Source of the DNA: Rasiella rasia
GTDB taxonomy: Bacteria; Bacteroidota; Bacteroidia; Flavobacteriales; Flavobacteriaceae
Direction: 5' to 3'
Length of the DNA stretch: 64,000 bases
NCBI RefSeq assembly: GCF_011044175.1
Contig: NZ_CP049057.1
Span: 3,269,501-3,333,500, forward strand
Below the pieces are notes generated by a model. The model saw only the letters and a program-made list of their open reading frames with translations, did not search any database and was not told the origin of the DNA. Position numbers and translations under genes: made by a program. Every line of letters starts with the position of its first letter. Positions within the stretch are counted from its first letter, which is position 1. This document shows, piece after piece, positions 61,647 to 64,000 of the stretch.

Positions 61647-62818
61647 TACTCAATTTTCGAAAAGAAGTAAAGATCATGGGTGGGCATTAGTTCGGGGTGT
61701 AATATTTTTACCATATCCTTGAGAACCAAATCGGGTCTGTTAGGACCTTCTTCATAGTAAATAACGCCACCTGTAGCGCCTTTTTTTGTTGTAAAATTAT
61801 ATATGTTATTGTTTATAAACGCGTCAAATTCTGAATACACACTATGGGCTTCTGTCATTTGCTGCTGACTTGTAAACTGCCCTGGACTAATCCAAAAATC
61901 GGCAGACTTACCTTTCTCCAATACAGATTCAACGTTTAACGAAAGACTACCCGTTCCTTCGCTGTCTTTCCAGAGATAATTGCCATTTGCGTCATTAATA
62001 AATTGAGCTGCCCAACTATCTCCTTGTGGTAAGTGCCAAACATCTTTATACATTGCACCGCTAAGCACTGTGGGTTTTGTTTTAGCAGTAGTTGCAATTG
62101 CTTTGGCCGCTATATAATCTATTCTTATTCGCTCAAAGATGCTATCTGCTGTTTTTTCTTTGCCTAGTAGCGCTCCAAAAAATTTAATCCATTCTGCCTT
62201 ACCTAAGGGCGTTGTTTCGGTCCAATCTGCATTGTACAGTACTGGTATGCCTGTTTTTTCAATTGTTGCTACCGTTTTATTGTCGCCATCTACAGCAAAG
62301 GTTATTACCGCATCGGGATTAAGATCGATCAAAACTTCAGTATTGATGCTTTCATTTTTACCTAATTCTGTAATGGCGCCATCTTCAATTCTTTTTCGTG
62401 TTTCCTTAGAAGAGATATATTCAAGATTCGGAAATCCAACCAAGCGATTGGCTTCTCCTAACAACTCTAAGGCCGGAATATGAGTAGTAGAGGTTACTAC
62501 AATCGACTTAAGCGGCACTTCAATTACGCCATCAAAGGCTTCTTTGTTTCGAATAAGCGAGGCATCTTTTACCAAAGCAAAGTTATATTCTTTGTCTGAT
62601 CCTGGCCACGGATTGGTAATCACCAGCTTTTTATAGCCTTTGTAGGTATGTACTTTAAACCCTTTGGCGTGATTAACATCTGTTAGAAAGACTTCGGGAG
62701 TAGCTTCTTGTGCTACTTTCGGGTTAGCGTCTTTTATGATTTCTAGCTCATTTTCTTTTTTAGAGTTACACCCAAAAAGAAGACAGCTAAGTGTTAGAAG
62801 TAGTAGGTAATTTTTCAT
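61646..62818 (-). CDS. btuF: Periplasmic binding lipoprotein of the B12-type ABC importer
   Basis: 390 residues from the ATG at 62818 (a reading from 62833 adds five residues before the signal). Lipobox LLFGC, Cys about residue 17. The helical-backbone metal/cobalamin-binding fold is indicated by STTHIPALELLGEANRLVGFP, DLNPDAVITF and NRPDLVLKDMVKILHPEL. It delivers ligand to BtuCD. A minus-strand -7 box TATTTTTG at 62822-62829 with TTTA 19 nt upstream would start transcription within a few bases of the ATG, giving a leaderless message with no room for a riboswitch. Confidence 0.85.
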   Translation of the reverse strand: MKNYLLLLTLSCLLFGCNSKKENELEIIKDANPKVAQEATPEVFLTDVNHAKGFKVHTYKGYKKLVITNPWPGSDKEYNFALVKDASLIRNKEAFDGVIEVPLKSIVVTSTTHIPALELLGEANRLVGFPNLEYISSKETRKRIEDGAITELGKNESINTEVLIDLNPDAVITFAVDGDNKTVATIEKTGIPVLYNADWTETTPLGKAEWIKFFGALLGKEKTADSIFERIRIDYIAAKAIATTAKTKPTVLSGAMYKDVWHLPQGDSWAAQFINDANGNYLWKDSEGTGSLSLNVESVLEKGKSADFWISPGQFTSQQQMTEAHSVYSEFDAFINNNIYNFTTKKGATGGVIYYEEGPNRPDLVLKDMVKILHPELMPTHDLYFFSKIE

Positions 62819-62821
62819 GCT

Positions 62822-62852
62822 CAAAAATAACACTATTTATATTGTTGGTAAA
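62822..62852 (-). promoter_or_regulatory. Promoter of btuF-btuC-btuD
   Basis: On the minus strand TTTA (62849-62852), 19-nt spacer and TATTTTTG (62822-62829). The start site would be near 62816, at the ATG itself. It overlaps the divergent promoter at 62844-62874. Confidence 0.55.
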
Positions 62853-62874
62853 AAAAGTAAAAGCAGTATTTTCG
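62844..62874 (+). promoter_or_regulatory. Promoter of the riboswitch/receptor transcript
   Basis: GTTG (62844-62847), 19-nt spacer and TATTTTCG (62867-62874). The predicted start near 62881 is just before the riboswitch. Confidence 0.55.
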
Positions 62875-62884
62875 CCTCGAATTT

Positions 62885-63058
62885 TGGTGAAGAATCTGCT
62901 AAGTAGCATTTTCTTCTTAAAAGGGAATTCGGTGAAAAACCGAAGCTGTTCCCGCAACTGTAAGTCGGTTCGCCTATGGCGGATTGTGTTTCTTCAATAC
63001 CACTGTGCGCTTAGCGTATGGGAAGGTGCCACAAAAGACAAGCCAGGAGACCTGCCAT
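62885..63058 (+). promoter_or_regulatory. Cobalamin (vitamin B12) riboswitch
   Basis: About 170 nt upstream of the receptor gene. The conserved features appear in order: GGGAATTCGGTGAAAAACCG (62923-62942), the core GCTGTTCCCGCAACTGTAAG (62945-62964), and the B12 box AGCCAGGAGACCTGCC (63041-63056), preceded by GGTGCCAC (63025-63032). When adenosylcobalamin binds, such RNAs usually reduce expression of the downstream uptake gene. The receptor ATG is 121 bp after the B12 box; the ribosome-access element in between is not obvious. Confidence 0.95.
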
Positions 63059-63176
63059 AAATTCTAACTATTATCAACCCTTCGGGATAAAGGAACGATG
63101 CAAAATAGCCAGTTAGCTCTTAATGTAGAGATAACAACTGTTCTACATTGTACATGGTCTCGTGTAACATTTAAAC

Positions 63177-64000
63177 ATGAAAAAATTAGTATTTATGGGC
63201 TGTGCGCTCTTGGCATTAACGGCCACAGCACAACAAACGGAGCTGTTAGACACCGTTACTTTAGACACAAAAACACCGTTAGCCACAAAGAATAGCGGAA
63301 AAGTTATCACCAAAATTTCAAGCCAACAACTTGCCGCCCGGCCAGGAGCATCTGTAGCAGATGTACTAAACGAAGTAGCCGGAATTGAAATAAATGGAGC
63401 TAGAAGTAACGACGGACAGAATTTGGCGTATTACGTTCGAGGTGGAAGAAACAGACAGGTTGTTATTTTGGTAGACGGAGTTCAATTAAACGATCCCTCA
63501 CAAATTGCAAACGATTATGATCTTCGGCTACTTGCTACTTCGGCAATAGAAGAAATTGAAATTTTAAAGGGTGCGAGTAGTGTGTTGTATGGCTCTGGAG
63601 CGGCAACGGCCGTAATTAGTATTACTACGAAGAAAACGTCAGACAAGGAAATTTCCGCAGTTTTTACGTCAACTTTAGGCAGCAATAGCCCTACAGAAAT
63701 CGATTTTAAGGATGACAAAACATTTGAAACATTTACTAACAATGTACACATAAGTGGTACAACTAACCGCTTTTTTTACAACGCAAATTTTAGCAATAGA
63801 TACACCAATGGCCTATCTGCAGTAGCTGCCCCTGAAGATAGTTCACCCTTCGAAAGTGATGTGTTTGACCGTTTTAACACTCGACTTAATTTAGGCTACA
63901 AAATTACAGACAGCATTATTGTTAGCCAGTTTGTGGCAATAGATAAGTTTAAAGCTGGCTTTGACAACTTCGACTTTACAGATGCGGCAAACCAAAGTAT
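63177..64000 (+). CDS. btuB: TonB-dependent receptor, BtuB-like (cut by window edge)
   Basis: About 274 codons are visible, no stop before the window end. Signal peptide ends TATAQ (about residue 19). A possible TonB box follows (ELLDTVTLD), then the plug domain: ASVADVLNEVAGIEINGARS, YYVRGGRNRQVVILVDGVQLND and EEIEILKGASSVLYGSGAATAVISI. The barrel starts at about residue 165. No N-terminal carboxypeptidase-regulatory domain is present, unlike SusC-type receptors. The cobalamin riboswitch directly upstream and the divergent btuFCD operon make B12 the likely ligand. It acts in the outer membrane with TonB. Confidence 0.9.
   Translation, partial: MKKLVFMGCALLALTATAQQTELLDTVTLDTKTPLATKNSGKVITKISSQQLAARPGASVADVLNEVAGIEINGARSNDGQNLAYYVRGGRNRQVVILVDGVQLNDPSQIANDYDLRLLATSAIEEIEILKGASSVLYGSGAATAVISITTKKTSDKEISAVFTSTLGSNSPTEIDFKDDKTFETFTNNVHISGTTNRFFYNANFSNRYTNGLSAVAAPEDSSPFESDVFDRFNTRLNLGYKITDSIIVSQFVAIDKFKAGFDNFDFTDAANQS

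Noticed and set aside
62791-63060. Open frame crossing the B12 riboswitch
   Set aside because: The region is fully explained by the riboswitch; the frame has no protein features.
1-64000. tRNA, rRNA, CRISPR arrays, insertion sequences, prophage
   Set aside because: No cloverleaf-type sequences, regularly spaced repeats, transposase or phage genes were seen on either strand.

Overview
The window reads as an ordinary chromosomal stretch of a marine-type member of the Flavobacteriaceae (Bacteroidota). Evidence: low G+C; promoters of the Bacteroidota type (TTTG near -33, TAnnTTTG near -7) with no Shine-Dalgarno-like leaders; type IX secretion (T9SS) C-terminal sorting domains; AraC regulators with a seven-helix N-terminus; a 950-residue CarB; type B L31; and the rpmH-carB neighbourhood. 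I see no phage, insertion sequence, CRISPR array, tRNA or rRNA.

Layout. 1-9.7 kb: 3-hydroxybutyryl-CoA dehydrogenase (cut by the window edge) and a Gfo/Idh oxidoreductase, two secreted proteins of unknown function, secreted M28 and M23 peptidases, a membrane AraC regulator, then two neighbouring secreted proteins that share NTF2/SnoaL-like C-terminal domains (an amidohydrolase and a beta-propeller protein). 9.7-18.1 kb: a fatty-acid beta-oxidation regulon, marR-fadN-fadA-fadE plus fadD, with an 18-bp palindromic operator in front of marR and a decayed four-helix-bundle (S23-type) gene inserted between fadN and fadA. 18.2-29.8 kb: a T9SS M14 carboxypeptidase, purL, and two paralogous T9SS-secreted proteins. 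29.9-33.7 kb: an RsmB-like methyltransferase, an Asp-box lipoprotein, and an ECF sigma / membrane anti-sigma-like / Spy-like operon.

33.7-34.2 kb is a gene-free gap that holds the most novel signal: two tandem, paralogous small-RNA genes. Each is about 90 nt, has a Bacteroidota promoter with the same 19-nt spacer, has a pair of direct repeats at nearly the same distance upstream, ends in an intrinsic terminator, and displays the motif GCCCCAA in hairpin loops.

34.2-39.4 kb: ABC exporter, phosphohexomutase, polyprenol-type glycosyltransferase and DUF4199 protein. 39.5-46.4 kb: L31, a GlmU-like enzyme, small membrane proteins, a DUF3052 protein, a dipeptide-type binding lipoprotein and MtaB. 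46.3-54.4 kb: a large calcineurin-phosphatase/beta-barrel protein, a small acetyltransferase, an alpha/beta hydrolase, a lytic transglycosylase, a half-size TauE, a TlpA-like protein and a TPR protein. 54.6-59.7 kb: rpmH, carB, two small proteins and rmuC. 59.8-64 kb: a vitamin B12 uptake locus, btuD-btuC-btuF on the minus strand, divergent from a cobalamin riboswitch that leads into a btuB-like TonB receptor running off the window.
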